The position numbers were made by a program, and so were the translations under genes. Below, piece by piece: positions 39,991 to 49,188 of a stretch of 64,000 bases of DNA (within the stretch, counting starts at the first letter, position 1; the number at the start of each line of letters is the position of its first letter). The stretch spans positions 744,001-808,000 of the forward strand of contig CAVYWD010000003.1 of assembly GCA_963772225.1 (NCBI GenBank), written 5' to 3'. This DNA is from CAVYWD01 sp963772225. Its GTDB lineage: Bacteria; Myxococcota; Myxococcia; Myxococcales; UBA5297. The notes under the pieces are model-generated. The model saw only the letters and a program-made list of their open reading frames with translations, was not told the DNA's origin and searched no databases.

Positions 39991-40228
39991 GTGTCCGACG
40001 GTCCCGCGTCGGTGACGGTCGAGGGGCAGATGCCGGCGACCAAGGGAGCGAAGTACAGCCGTTCTTCGGGTGACGAAGCGGGGAGCGCTGGCGGCGGGGG
40101 TTGTGAGCAGTCCTCAGATGGATGCCGCCGAGTTCGTCATGCATTCATTCGACGTGCAGTTCGAAGGGAACGGCGTGTGTCGGTTGGGGGATCCGCTCAC
40201 GCATAATAAGAAGAACGCGGTCGGATAG
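39991..40228 (+). pseudogene. Remnant of a second PAAR-like (DUF4150) gene
   Basis: The sequence matches the second half of the PAAR-like protein at 37590: VTVEGQMPATKGAKYSRSSG, GDEAGSAGG, then after a +1 shift at the G5 run near 40090, EFVMHSFDVQFEGNGVCRLG and DPLTHNKKNAVG. The first 50 residues of the family are missing. It is a duplicated copy that lost its 5' end. Confidence 0.75.
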
Positions 40229-40235
40229 AACACAA

Positions 40236-41519
40236 TCACTTGATCCGTAGCTTCATGACCATTCCGCTTCCGTAGTTCGTCCAATAGACGTTCGCGTCGT
40301 CGACGGCGATGTGAGTGATCGTGCCCTGCCCGGAAGCGATGGTTGTGGTTGCTCCGCCGCCCAAAGGCATCCTCATGATTGTGCTGCCAGTGCCATTGAT
40401 CGCCCAGTAGACGTAGCTCGCGTCAACGGTCAGGTCGGCGGGGTTGCCAGGCTGGGTGGAGAGGTTCGTGAGGGTTCCACCGGTTTGCGCGCACTTCATG
40501 ACCGTTCCATCACCGTTGTTGGCCCAGTAGACACTCGAGGCGGCCAACGCTAGGCCGGTGGGATTGTTTTGGCCCGTGGCAATCGACATCGGCATCACTC
40601 CTTGACTGCCGGTAGTGACACCGGAGTTGGTAAGCCAGAACACCGCATTACCACTGATCGCAATGCTGCCGGGGGAGCTCTGGCCGGTAGCGATGGTGGA
40701 GGGGATGCCGCCGCCCAAGGGCAAGCTCATGACTGTGCCGCTAATTCTATTGGTCCAGTAGACGCTGGTGTCGCCGACGGCGATGCCGTTCGGGGAGTCC
40801 TGATTCCCTAGCAGCACTGTCGGCGCGCCGCCAGTCAAGGGCGCAGACATGATGTCGCCGATGGTGACCCAGTAGACGCCGGTGCCGTTGACGGCGATGC
40901 AGTTCGAGTCTCCATGACTGGTGATCAGGCCAGTGGCGATCGGCGTAGGCGTGCCTCCGCCCACGGGTACCGTCATCACCGAACCATGGAGGGACCCACT
41001 GTTCGTCCAGTAGACATTCGTGCCATAGACCGCAATGCAGTTGGGCGTGATCTGTGACGAGGCCAGGATTACCGGTGATTGGCAGGCGCCGGCCGCGCAG
41101 GGGCCTGATGAGCAAGCAACAGCGCTACCCCAGTGCCCGGTTGCATCGCAGGTCTCAGTGCCGGTCATGTCAGCAGTGCATCGGGTCTGCTCTGGCGCAC
41201 AAACACCGGCGTCGAGCTGCCCGGCATCGCTGGGATTGCCGGCATCGCTGAGGCTGCCGGCGTCGCTGAGGCTGCCGGCGTCGCTGGGATTGCCGGCGTC
41301 GCTGGGGCTGCCGGCGTCGCTGGGGCTGCCGGCGTCTTCCCGTGGCGGAAGTACGCCGCCGTCGGCCAGCTCATCAGCAGAGACGCAGAATCCCTTGTAG
41401 CAGGCGTTCGGCATACCCGTCGCGTTCGCGCTGCAGTCATGGTCCGTCTTGCACTGACCCGGAATTGTGTCGTCGCATGCAGAGAAGAAGCAAACGGTGA
41501 TGATCAGCAGGCGTTTCAT
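40236..41519 (-). CDS. Lipoprotein with YWTN-type beta-propeller
   Basis: This 427-residue protein has a lipoprotein signal (LLIITVCFFSAC), then a Cys-rich module, a repetitive SDAGNPSDAGS linker (about 70-110) and a propeller of six or seven blades with YWTN or YWAN at each (AVYGTNVYWTNSG, VGDTSVYWTNRI, VDDANVYWTNYG). It is probably an outer-surface binding protein. The ATG at 41519 has GGAGGGAA upstream. An IS4-type element sits 116 bases upstream and may have separated it from its original promoter. Confidence 0.82.
   Translation of the reverse strand: MKRLLIITVCFFSACDDTIPGQCKTDHDCSANATGMPNACYKGFCVSADELADGGVLPPREDAGSPSDAGSPSDAGNPSDAGSLSDAGSLSDAGNPSDAGQLDAGVCAPEQTRCTADMTGTETCDATGHWGSAVACSSGPCAAGACQSPVILASSQITPNCIAVYGTNVYWTNSGSLHGSVMTVPVGGGTPTPIATGLITSHGDSNCIAVNGTGVYWVTIGDIMSAPLTGGAPTVLLGNQDSPNGIAVGDTSVYWTNRISGTVMSLPLGGGIPSTIATGQSSPGSIAISGNAVFWLTNSGVTTGSQGVMPMSIATGQNNPTGLALAASSVYWANNGDGTVMKCAQTGGTLTNLSTQPGNPADLTVDASYVYWAINGTGSTIMRMPLGGGATTTIASGQGTITHIAVDDANVYWTNYGSGMVMKLRIK
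41221..41336 (+). repeat. 18-bp tandem repeats coding for a SDAG-rich linker
   Basis: About six copies of an 18-bp unit (CCGGCGTCGCTGGGGCTG and variants) encode the repeated hexapeptide of the propeller lipoprotein. In-frame units mean copy number can change without breaking the protein. Confidence 0.8.
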
Positions 41520-41634
41520 GGTTCCCTCCAGTTCGGCGCAAATAGGGCGACCTCGCAAAAGGCGCGCGAGCAGCAGCGGACCTTGGGGAACCCTTCCAGT
41601 ATGTGTTGATCCAACATTCGGATGCCCATTGGAG

Positions 41635-41644
41635 ATCCTAGAGG
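41635..41644. repeat. Left target-site duplication of the IS4-type element
   Basis: ATCCTAGAGG lies immediately outside the left end and is repeated exactly at 43127-43136. Confidence 0.85.
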
Positions 41645-43126
41645 CAATGCCAGTCATTTAAGCCTTCCCCCGGCGTGACGCTGGACGACCGTGATTCCTG
41701 GCATAATTGCTCATCTTGATTTTGACATGCCTTGGGTAGCGCCGCTGGGTTCTGCGCTCGGGCAGAATCAGGAGGCGAAGGTCTCGCTCCATGCTCGCGA
41801 GCCGGCGCGGAAGGGCCCCGGGGGCGGTGGCCCACGAGGCGAGGCAGAAGTTCCGGATGAGTTGCACTGAATGGAGGAAGCTAATCCTACGAGGGTCGAG
41901 CCCGGCGTCGTGCGCTACGCGAGCCATCTCGACTCGGACGAGGTTGTAGGCGATGGCGACTCCGGCGATTTCCTGTCGAATGCCTCGAGGTGTCTTGCTT
42001 CGAAGGGCCTCCTCGCGTTCGAGCAGGTGCGTTTTGAGCTCGTCGTACGCGATCTCGAGCTCCCAGCGTTCGTGGTACAGGGCGCCGATTTCCTTCGCGG
42101 GATATTTCTCGGAGTCCAGCAGGGAGGTGACGACCTTGGTCGGCCGATAGCCTTTCACTTGGAACGAGACCATGCGCGCGACCAGCTTGGCGGGGAGCGA
42201 CGGGTGCTTCTTGATGAGTGCCGGGGAGGGCTCGAACTCGACAAGCTCATCCCCTTTACCAAGCTGCTTGAGCGTCCGCCAGGTCAACTTGCTGCTGAAC
42301 CGGATCATCCAATGACGCTCGCCCTGGGGAGCGGGTTGCCCCAACAAATGGAAGAGCCAGAACGAGACATAACCTCGGTCGAGGATGGTGAGCGACTGGG
42401 CCGGGACCTGTGCCCAAAGAGCTTCAGCCACGGAGAGCTCTCCGTCATGGTAGCCGCCGACACTCATTGCCGTGAGTACGTGCGAGGTGAGCGCCATCAG
42501 CGCAACAACCCGCACCTGCGGGTAGCCCGACGTCGAGCGAGCGGAACCGGGTCGACCGAACTCTCTCTCATTCTCCTCGGTGTCGGGCACGCGCAGGCAC
42601 GTCCCATCGGCGCCAAAGAGCTGCAGGCCGTGCCATCTTTCCTTGTCCGCTTCTTGACGGCCCCACGCCTCGCCAGTGAGCTCGAAGAGCCTTTGAACCG
42701 CTTCGACCCCCAGTCTTTCTCGAGCAGGAGGAATCGCGCTGTTCGCGACGCCCGCCCCCGTTTGTCCCTTGGGCAACGCAAGGTCGAGATGCTCGACAAC
42801 CTCAGCAATGGAGCGGTCGCGGAACAATCCCATGCCGATGACCATCCAGAGCGCTTTGTCGATCGGCAGCTTTCGACGGCGCATGGTGGCGAAGCCGTCA
42901 GCGAGCTTGAGGGCCTCCTCCAGCCACTCCGGCTTAATGTTTTTGGCGAGCGCCGAGAAGGCCGCCGGGACAAAGGCTGCTACTTGCTCAAATGCGGAAC
43001 TGAAGGATGGCACGCGAACGCTCCAAGCGAAGGAGCGGCCAGTATGCCAATCCAAATGCGCCCGCACAAGGGGGGCGAAATCCCGCAGCAATTTCGATCT
43101 CTTAGCCTTCTATCAGACTGGCATTG
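41645..43126 (-). mobile_element. IS4-type insertion sequence, 1482 bp
   Basis: The ends are CAATGCCAGTC (41645-41655) and its inverted copy GACTGGCATTG (43116-43126), with weaker pairing further in. A 10-bp duplication ATCCTAGAGG flanks both sides. The single transposase gene is intact. Perfect duplication indicates a recent insertion. Confidence 0.9.
41658..43091 (-). CDS. IS4-family transposase
   Basis: This 477-residue DDE transposase has an N-terminal IS4-type domain (about 25-130, ALWMVIGMGLFRDRSIAEVV), the first catalytic Asp in LQLFGADGTCLRVPDTEENE, the second in SLTILDRGYVSFWLF, and the conserved Y-(2)-R-(3)-E-(6)-K region YHERWELEIAYDELKTHLLE carrying the catalytic Glu. The protein fills nearly the whole element, as usual. 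No frameshift is seen. Confidence 0.92.
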   Translation of the reverse strand: MLRDFAPLVRAHLDWHTGRSFAWSVRVPSFSSAFEQVAAFVPAAFSALAKNIKPEWLEEALKLADGFATMRRRKLPIDKALWMVIGMGLFRDRSIAEVVEHLDLALPKGQTGAGVANSAIPPARERLGVEAVQRLFELTGEAWGRQEADKERWHGLQLFGADGTCLRVPDTEENEREFGRPGSARSTSGYPQVRVVALMALTSHVLTAMSVGGYHDGELSVAEALWAQVPAQSLTILDRGYVSFWLFHLLGQPAPQGERHWMIRFSSKLTWRTLKQLGKGDELVEFEPSPALIKKHPSLPAKLVARMVSFQVKGYRPTKVVTSLLDSEKYPAKEIGALYHERWELEIAYDELKTHLLEREEALRSKTPRGIRQEIAGVAIAYNLVRVEMARVAHDAGLDPRRISFLHSVQLIRNFCLASWATAPGALPRRLASMERDLRLLILPERRTQRRYPRHVKIKMSNYARNHGRPASRRGKA

Positions 43127-43136
43127 ATCCTAGAGG
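43127..43136. repeat. Right target-site duplication of the IS4-type element
   Basis: Exact copy of ATCCTAGAGG from 41635-41644. Confidence 0.85.
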
Positions 43137-43152
43137 CGTCAGTGTTCGAGGC

Positions 43153-44703
43153 TCAGAAGAGTAGTGCCAAGCCGTAAGGTCGGATCTCAAGGGTAGTGCC
43201 CGAGGCGCGAGCGGGACCGCCCGGAGATGGCCTGCTGTCCGGCTGTTTCGGGTCAGGGGACTCCGAACTGTGCTGTGTGAAGTAATCCACAGCGAACAAA
43301 GTGGCGGTGCCGATCGCGCACGCAGCGCCGCCTATGAGCAAGCCATTGCGCCAGCGCTCCTTGGCGAGAACAGCATCGGTGTCGGAGCTGTACTTGGGCA
43401 GGCTTTGCGTCGGCACTCTTCCGCCCCACGCGCTCCATTGGGCATTGAGGTTGGATCGGTCTGTATTCGCGGAGATGGCCATGACCAACCCCGCGACGCT
43501 CAGGGCGGCGGTCGTGCCGAGAGCCGTCCACTTTGCGACGCTCAGCGCGCGCGTGCCCTCGACAGGCTCAAGTGAGCGATGCGCGTCGAGCTGCGGTGCC
43601 AGGGCCGCAACCGTAAGGGGAGTGGGCTCCCCGCCTACGGCGAACCGCGCGAGGTCGAGGCAGGGGACCTCGAGCTTGCCGTCCGCGGGCATGGCGATCG
43701 CGGCGTGGCGCTCGATCTTTCCGGCGGCGGAGTCGAGGATTGCGAGGTGGACGTCTTGCGCATCGAACCAGAGGGCGGCGACCTTCCGAGGGCGCAGCCT
43801 CTGGGCCGCGAGTTGGAGGACCTTGAGCCGGAGCTCGGCTTCGGGAGTCGTGACGAACGCGGGCCCGCCCGCCAGGTCGAGTGCCCCCTCTGATTCGAGA
43901 TCGACGACGACTCTCGTCTGGGCCCCCTCGCGGATCTGGACCTCGTGCGTGAAGGAGAAGAGCCGCGGCGCGTCCTGCCGGTCGGTGACGCGAAGGCGGT
44001 AGGTGCCGGACGGCAGCTTGATGGGCTCTCCGTTGACCTTGCCTCGCGGTGCGGCGTCGACCCAGACATAGCCCGTGGGGCACGCGGTGCTGCAGCTGAC
44101 CAAGAGTTCGCCGCTTGCCGCGCGGCTTACCCGGGAGTGAACCTTGTCGAAGAGGGCGAGGACGACTGGATCGTCGGAGTGGCTTCTCGCCTGAAAGGCG
44201 GGGTAGGGGCGCACGATGGCCTCGAACTCGGCCTCCGCCCTGGTCTGGGCATCGCGGTTCTTCAAAGCGAGGTGGATCATGCCGAGAAGGACGTGGCCGG
44301 TGAGGGCGGCATCCCAGACACCCTCTTCGCCTCCGGCGCTCGCCAGGTCCTGCAGGCCGGCCTCGAACTTCGCGCGCGCCGAGTCGAGCGCGTAGCGCTG
44401 GTAGTCGCCCTCAGCATCGCCGAGGCCTTTGAGCACCGTCCCCGTCGGTGCCTTCGGCAGGCCGAGTCCAGCCCGGGTGTCGGCCTCGGGCTGAACGGCA
44501 GCAGAGCCACCGGCGGTGCCCGCGGTGGTCACGCGAGAGAGCGCAAGCCGGAACTGCGAGACCAGCTCGGTGACGGGAGGCCCGCCGGGAGCGCGAAGGC
44601 CGAAGACCGCGTAGGTTGGAGGGGCCGGTGCCTCGGCTCCTCGTGCCGCGCTCGAAACGCAGCTGAACGCGAGCAATACCGCGAAGAGATGTGCTTCCTT
44701 CAT
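43153..44703 (-). CDS. Secreted PEGA-like protein with a C-terminal membrane segment
   Basis: This 516-residue protein has a signal peptide (LFAVLLAFSCVSSAARGA). A helical TPR-like region follows (about 100-185), then a PEGA-like beta domain (about 200-265, YVWVDAAPRGKVNGEPIKLP and GTYRLRVTD), a mixed region, and hydrophobic segments near 400 (WTALGTTAALSVAGLVMAIS) and 455 (GLLIGGAACAIGTATLFAV). The layout parallels the protein at 18223-19239. ATG 44703 has GAGGG upstream. It probably belonged with the propeller lipoprotein gene before the IS4-type insertion came between them. Confidence 0.75.
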   Translation of the reverse strand: MKEAHLFAVLLAFSCVSSAARGAEAPAPPTYAVFGLRAPGGPPVTELVSQFRLALSRVTTAGTAGGSAAVQPEADTRAGLGLPKAPTGTVLKGLGDAEGDYQRYALDSARAKFEAGLQDLASAGGEEGVWDAALTGHVLLGMIHLALKNRDAQTRAEAEFEAIVRPYPAFQARSHSDDPVVLALFDKVHSRVSRAASGELLVSCSTACPTGYVWVDAAPRGKVNGEPIKLPSGTYRLRVTDRQDAPRLFSFTHEVQIREGAQTRVVVDLESEGALDLAGGPAFVTTPEAELRLKVLQLAAQRLRPRKVAALWFDAQDVHLAILDSAAGKIERHAAIAMPADGKLEVPCLDLARFAVGGEPTPLTVAALAPQLDAHRSLEPVEGTRALSVAKWTALGTTAALSVAGLVMAISANTDRSNLNAQWSAWGGRVPTQSLPKYSSDTDAVLAKERWRNGLLIGGAACAIGTATLFAVDYFTQHSSESPDPKQPDSRPSPGGPARASGTTLEIRPYGLALLF

Positions 44704-44894
44704 AAGTGCCCTCCCGCTTCGACCTTGGGACCTGCAGTGCGACTCGCAGCGCACGACGTCGCAAGCCGATTCATCGTTCTCATGGAGCACACCACTACCA
44801 CCGTGGGAATCTTCTACCCGGTCGAAGACGAGGCCGCAACGATCCTGGAATCCGGATGTTCGGTTCTGCGGCAGCGGGCGCGCGCGCCGTGAAC

Positions 44895-45185
44895 TCAGGA
44901 AGGGTCCAGTTTACTCGGCGTTGCGCGACGCTCAAGGCCACGAATTGTTCGCTGATGGCGATCGGAAGCGTGGAATTGAACCGCGGAGAACCGGAATCGA
45001 GAGTCGGTATCGGCTGGCGAGTTGCGAAGTAGCGCGAGCGCGAGCCGCTCGAGGGCCTCAAGACGCCGACGGGTTCGCAGCACTCGAAGGCCATCGGGCG
45101 GCCAAGCCTTCTGCGCGGCTCGCAGTTCGCGCTCCGCCTTTGCGATGCCATCCGAAAGGACCTTTCTGACGAGCAAGTCTTCCAT
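44895..45185 (-). CDS. Small basic helical protein, unknown
   Basis: This 96-residue protein starts at the ATG at 45185, preceded by GGGAGGGG. It has a helical, Arg/Leu-rich first half (VLSDGIAKAERELRAAQKAW, RLEALERLALALLRN) and a less regular end. No family is recognised. It stands apart from its neighbours by 190 bases on one side and over 600 on the other. Confidence 0.5.
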   Translation of the reverse strand: MEDLLVRKVLSDGIAKAERELRAAQKAWPPDGLRVLRTRRRLEALERLALALLRNSPADTDSRFRFSAVQFHASDRHQRTIRGLERRATPSKLDPS

Positions 45186-45810
45186 GCCCCCTCCCGCGGC
45201 GCCGATGGAAGCACCAGCAGTACCAGGCCGCGCCTGATGTGGACTGCCTCGTGCCCAGCAGCGAGTCGGTGTTCTACCGCGGAGCAGTGGAGCAAGGATC
45301 TGCTCCGCTGCGGGACACCGCCGGGAACGGTGCCGAGGCGGGAAAGCAGAGCCCGGGTAGGACCGGGGAGCGACCGTTGAGCGTTGGCGAAAGTGCGACA
45401 GCCCCAACACGTGCCGGCCGGGAGGGGGGGATGGCCAACACGCGCCTGGGGCTGTCGCGGAGCGCATGCTAGCCAGCACAGTCCAGGGCGCAACAGATTT
45501 CCGCAACGCGCCGCGGCTGGCAGGTAATGCGCCGTATCAACCTTAGAACGGCGAGGCTCGGAAGCGGCGCCAGGCGGGTCGTAGCGCGCTCCAGCCCCCG
45601 GTACCCGGGAAGGCCTCGGCCTCCATGGTCGGCGGCGCCCTATCGGGCAGGCGGGCCTTCGGCTCGGCGCCGGGATGGTCGGGGCGCGATGTTCCCCTCG
45701 CCCAGCTCGACATTCGGTCGGGCTGGTTGCGGCGGGCCGCGGATTCCAGGGGCTCTCAGGATTCGCGACCTCCGGCCGCGCCAGGCGCGGCTGCCAGCGG
45801 CCGGAGCGGC
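45186..45810. other. Long intergenic stretch with a spaced inverted repeat
   Basis: No convincing gene was seen. GCGACAGCCCCA at 45395-45406 is repeated inverted as TGGGGCTGTCGC at 45447-45458 with 40 bases between. Open frames are low-complexity Arg/Pro sequence. This stretch marks the change from the kinase-linked secreted proteins to the small-gene region. Confidence 0.45.
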
Positions 45811-46084
45811 CTAATGCGCGCCCTGCCGGGCGAGCACCTCCTGCAGGGCCTCCTCGGCGAATTTGGCGACCTTGGTGGCCACGGCAGCCCGAAAGGCGGC
45901 GGCGTCTCGATTGGCGATGAGGCAGCGGATTCTTGGCGCGGTCGGAGGCGTCGCGCGCAGCGGCGCGGACGGTGGGGTCGGCCTTGCGAGCGGCAAAGTG
46001 TGCCATGTCGAGTCGGTTGGCCTCGATGGCTGCGGCGTTCGCCGCGGCGTCGAGCTCAAGCTGTTTCTGATATTCGCCGGCCAT
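45811..46084 (-). pseudogene. Small helical protein, +1 frameshift
   Basis: From ATG 46084 the protein reads QKQLELDAAANAAAIEANRL and DASDRAK in one frame, then IRCLIANRDAAAFRAAV and EEALQEVLARQGAH in the next, ending at 45811. Removing one A near 45935 gives a continuous 90-residue helical protein. The upstream block at 46158-46276 is shared with the following genes, so this was one of the set. The shift may be an indel error. Confidence 0.6.
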
Positions 46085-46157
46085 GGGGTTCTCCTTGATT
46101 CTGGTATTCGGAGGGATTGCCGGGGAATTCGAAGTGGCTCGATTCGGCCCGGTTCGG

Positions 46158-46276
46158 CGTTGCGTGAGAAGCAGTTACGCTCATCCGGAAAAATCTAGCA
46201 ACTCGGCAGCGTGCGAATCTGCATTCCGATTCAGGGTTGCTCAAAATAGGCACAAGGTGTCGCAGCTTTACCGGCG
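46158..46276 (-). promoter_or_regulatory. Repeated upstream block, copy A
   Basis: The most diverged long copy. Read toward the gene it has TTGTGCCTATTTTGAG, later TTGCTA, 13 bases and GAGCGTAACTGCTTCTCACG. It precedes the frameshifted gene ending at 45811. Confidence 0.7.
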
Positions 46277-46517
46277 CCGTCCACGAATGGGTGAAGAGCG
46301 CTTTTGTAGCGGAGTCCTTCGCCGGGGTTGCTTCCCGTGCGCTCGGGTTCCGGGTGCCCGGCCGGTTCGCGACGAGGTGCTTCGGTCTAATGCCTCGCGC
46401 GCGGGCCGTCAGCTGGCCTCGCGAGGGCGGTCCGCCGCGCCACGTTGCCCTGGGGCTGCGAGCATGCGCGCCTCCCGCGTCCAGGCTAAGGCCGGCCAAG
46501 GCCGCACGAAACGACGC

Positions 46518-46547
46518 AACGTGGGCCAACGTCGCGCGCCACGCGGG
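46518..46547 (+). repeat. Interspersed ~30-bp motif, copy 1
   Basis: AACGTGGGCCAACGTCGCGC continuing GCCACGCGGG. Other copies occur across 46.5-61.9 kb. Confidence 0.65.
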
Positions 46548-46565
46548 ACATCCCCCGCGGAAGCG

Positions 46566-46599
46566 CGCAGCCCGCGTACCCGGAGGTCTGCGGGCTGCG
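46566..46599 (-). terminator. Hairpin downstream of the 46632-47243 gene
   Basis: CGCAGCCCGCG (46566-46576) pairs with TGCGGGCTGCG (46589-46599) about 30 bases after the gene stop. An equivalent hairpin follows the paralogue at 47664-47697. No long T tract. Confidence 0.5.
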
Positions 46600-46631
46600 T
46601 GTTCATGAGCGCCGCCAGCGGCGCCCGAGGC

Positions 46632-47243
46632 TCATCGGAGCGGGGGCATCGGAGGCATGGGGAAGTGCTGGCGGATGACGGCGCACTGGTTCAGCCGGGC
46701 TTGGGCGACCTGGGCGGAGCGGTTGTCGTTGTCGCGGTGAAAGGCGGCAGTGCAGGCGTCGATGCTGGCCGATGCCACATCCTGGGCGGCGTCATTCGCG
46801 GCGTCGCAGTCGGCGGCGGTGGCGACATCGGCCGCGCTGGCCGCGGCGCGAGCCGCGTTGAGCAAGGCAATGGCAGCCTGGTCGGCTGCCAGGGCGGAGA
46901 TTCGGACCTCCTCGGTGCTCGCCTCGCCGCGTGCCCATCGCCTCAGGAAATCGATGCAGGCAGCCGGGCGGGTATCGGACGCGAGTTGTGCGGCGGGCTG
47001 CGCGAGGTCCGCCACGCAAAGCGCGAATTGCCGGCGGTCCGCGGTGCGGGACAGCCATCGGAGGAGTTGATCGGGGCTCGCGCATCCGGCCCAGGCGGCT
47101 TCCAGTGTGGGAAAGTCGCGATGCCAGCCGAGCGATGCAATCAAGTCAACATACCCTTGCAATGCGGCGAAGGGGAGGTGCTGCAGCGCCTCGAGGTGCA
47201 TGGTGTCGTCCGATGCGATGCGCTTCAGGGTCTGTTCGGTCAT
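46632..47243 (-). CDS. Ala-rich helical protein, tandem paralogue 1
   Basis: This 203-residue protein has an ATG at 47243 with GGAGG upstream. The first 55 residues (TLKRIASDDTMHLEALQHLP, FAALQGYVDLIASLGWHRDF) are nearly identical to those of the next gene. The middle and end are helical, rich in Ala and Asp, and diverge more. It ends FPMPPMPPLR. No family is recognised. It carries copy B of the shared upstream block and its own downstream hairpin. Confidence 0.75.
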   Translation of the reverse strand: MTEQTLKRIASDDTMHLEALQHLPFAALQGYVDLIASLGWHRDFPTLEAAWAGCASPDQLLRWLSRTADRRQFALCVADLAQPAAQLASDTRPAACIDFLRRWARGEASTEEVRISALAADQAAIALLNAARAAASAADVATAADCDAANDAAQDVASASIDACTAAFHRDNDNRSAQVAQARLNQCAVIRQHFPMPPMPPLR

Positions 47244-47287
47244 TGCTGCCTCCGTGTGCTTTGTATTGGGATTCGCGGGCCATCTCG

Positions 47288-47434
47288 GCGCCGCGTGAGA
47301 AACACTCACGCTCTTGGCCGAATACTAAGCAAGTCGAGAGTCGGCGATGTCCGCCTTTCTTTCTCAGTCCCTCAGAATACGCACAAGGTGTCGCGGTCTT
47401 GCCGCTCGAATGCCTCGATGGGTTACAACGCGCG
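47288..47434 (-). promoter_or_regulatory. Repeated upstream block, copy B
   Basis: Toward the gene: AACCCATCGAGG, then CGACACCTTGTGCGTATTCT, then TTGCTT, 13 bases and GAGCGTGAGTGTTTCTCACG. Nearly identical to copy C. Confidence 0.8.
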
Positions 47435-47527
47435 AGACGCGGCAGAGGGCGGCTTGCCGTGCGCCCGGGGGTCGTCGCTACCTGAGCCGGCCACCGATCG
47501 CCGCGTGTTGCCCCGCGAAAGGCCTGC

Positions 47528-47550
47528 GTGGCGCGCCACGTTGCCCCGTG
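47528..47550 (-). repeat. Interspersed ~30-bp motif, copy 2
   Basis: Read on the minus strand CACGGGGCAACGTGGCGCGC; a weaker second copy lies at about 47602-47630. Confidence 0.5.
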
Positions 47551-47663
47551 TTTCGATCACGCGCGCCATCCCGCCCACCAGGCCCAACCCCGCGGCTCGA
47601 CGCAACGTGCGCCCAATGACGCGGGCCAAGCGGGAGGTCGCTGCCGCGTCGCAGGCAAACGCG

Positions 47664-47697
47664 CGCAGCCCGCGCACTCGGAGGTCCGCGGGCTGCG
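47664..47697 (-). terminator. Hairpin downstream of the 47730-48356 gene
   Basis: CGCAGCCCGCG (47664-47674) pairs perfectly with CGCGGGCTGCG (47687-47697). Duplicate of the hairpin at 46566. Confidence 0.5.
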
Positions 47698-47729
47698 TGT
47701 TCATGAGCGCCGCCAGCGGCGCCCGAGGC

Positions 47730-48356
47730 TCATCGAAGCGCAGGCATCGGAGGCATGGGGAAGTGCCGGCGGATGAGAGCGCATTGAGCCCGCTTGGCCT
47801 CGGCGACACGGTCGGCGCGGTCGGCGGCTTCACCCTGAGTGGCGGCAGCGGCCGCGATGCTGGCTGAAGCCACATCCTGGGCAGCGTAGTCCGCGGCGTC
47901 GCAGTCGGCGGCGGAGGCGACATCGGCTGCGCTGACCGCAGCGCAAGCCGCGTTGAACCCGGCCTTGTCGGCGCGACCGGCCCGGCCAGCTCGGTCGGCA
48001 GCATCAGCGGACGCTCGGAGCTCGTCGGTGGTCGCCTCGTCGCGTGCCCATCGCCTCAGGACCTCTAGGCAGGCCGCCGGGCGGGGGTCGGAGGCGGGCT
48101 GCAGGGCGGGCTGCGCGAGGTCCGCCACGCAGAGCGCGAGTTGCCGGCGGTCCGCGGTGCGCGCCAACCACCAGATGAGTTGATTGGGCCTCGCGCATCC
48201 GGCCCAGGCGGCTTCCAGTGTGGGAAAGTCGCGATGCCAGCCGAGCGATGCAATCAAGTCAACATACCCTTGCAATGCGGCGAAGGGGAGGTGCTGCAGC
48301 GCCTCGAGGTGCATGGTGTCGTCCGATGCGATGCGCTTCAGGGTCAGTTCGGTCAT
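47730..48356 (-). CDS. Ala-rich helical protein, tandem paralogue 2
   Basis: This 208-residue protein is the tandem duplicate of the previous gene, starting TLKRIASDDTMHLEALQHLP and ending FPMPPMPALR. The middle differs (DAADRAGRAGRADKAGFNAA). The duplication includes the upstream block and the downstream hairpin, with an offset of about 1.1 kb. No family is recognised. Conserved ends and a drifting middle suggest the N-terminal 110 residues carry the function. Confidence 0.75.
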   Translation of the reverse strand: MTELTLKRIASDDTMHLEALQHLPFAALQGYVDLIASLGWHRDFPTLEAAWAGCARPNQLIWWLARTADRRQLALCVADLAQPALQPASDPRPAACLEVLRRWARDEATTDELRASADAADRAGRAGRADKAGFNAACAAVSAADVASAADCDAADYAAQDVASASIAAAAATQGEAADRADRVAEAKRAQCALIRRHFPMPPMPALR

Positions 48357-48402
48357 TGCTGCCTCCGTGTGCCTTGTATTGGGATTCGCGGGCCACCTCG
48401 GC

Positions 48403-48545
48403 GCCGCGTGAGAAACACTCACGCTCTTGGCCGAATACTAAGCAAGTCGAGAGTCGGCGATGTCCGCCTTTCTTTCTCAGTCCCTCAGAATACGCACAAG
48501 GTATCGCGGCTTTGCCGGCTGAGTACCTCGATGGGTTACCGCGCG
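48403..48545 (-). promoter_or_regulatory. Repeated upstream block, copy C
   Basis: Same arrangement as copy B, with CGATACCTTGTGCGTATTCT and TTGCTT, 13 bases, GAGCGTGAGTGTTTCTCACG. It precedes paralogue 2. Confidence 0.8.
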
Positions 48546-48723
48546 CTTTGGCGCGAGGTTCGGATGCGAGGCGGCAATGCTGCGCGTTCAGGGCCGTTGA
48601 CGGCTCCCGAGGCTCGCGAACGCCAAAGGCTTGCCTTGAAAGCCCCGCGTGGCGCGCCACGCGGGCTCGGGCTGCGATGATGCGCGCCCTGCAGCGAACC
48701 AGGGCCCATGCCGCGGCATGGCG

Positions 48724-48756
48724 CAACGTGGGCCAATTGCGTGCGCTACGCGGGGA
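48724..48756 (+). repeat. Interspersed ~30-bp motif, copy 3
   Basis: CAACGTGGGCCAATTGCGTG continuing CGCTACGCGGGGA. A further partial copy lies just before it at about 48648-48670. Confidence 0.55.
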
Positions 48757-48830
48757 ATCGCTGGCACTGTGCAGAGGCGCGCAGCCCGCGTGCGCGGCTC
48801 GTCGTATTCTGCGCCATGGTCTTCTGCCGA

Positions 48831-49157
<327 letters not shown>

Positions 49158-49188
49158 CATTCGCCTCCGCGCTCGTGGGCCACCTTGG

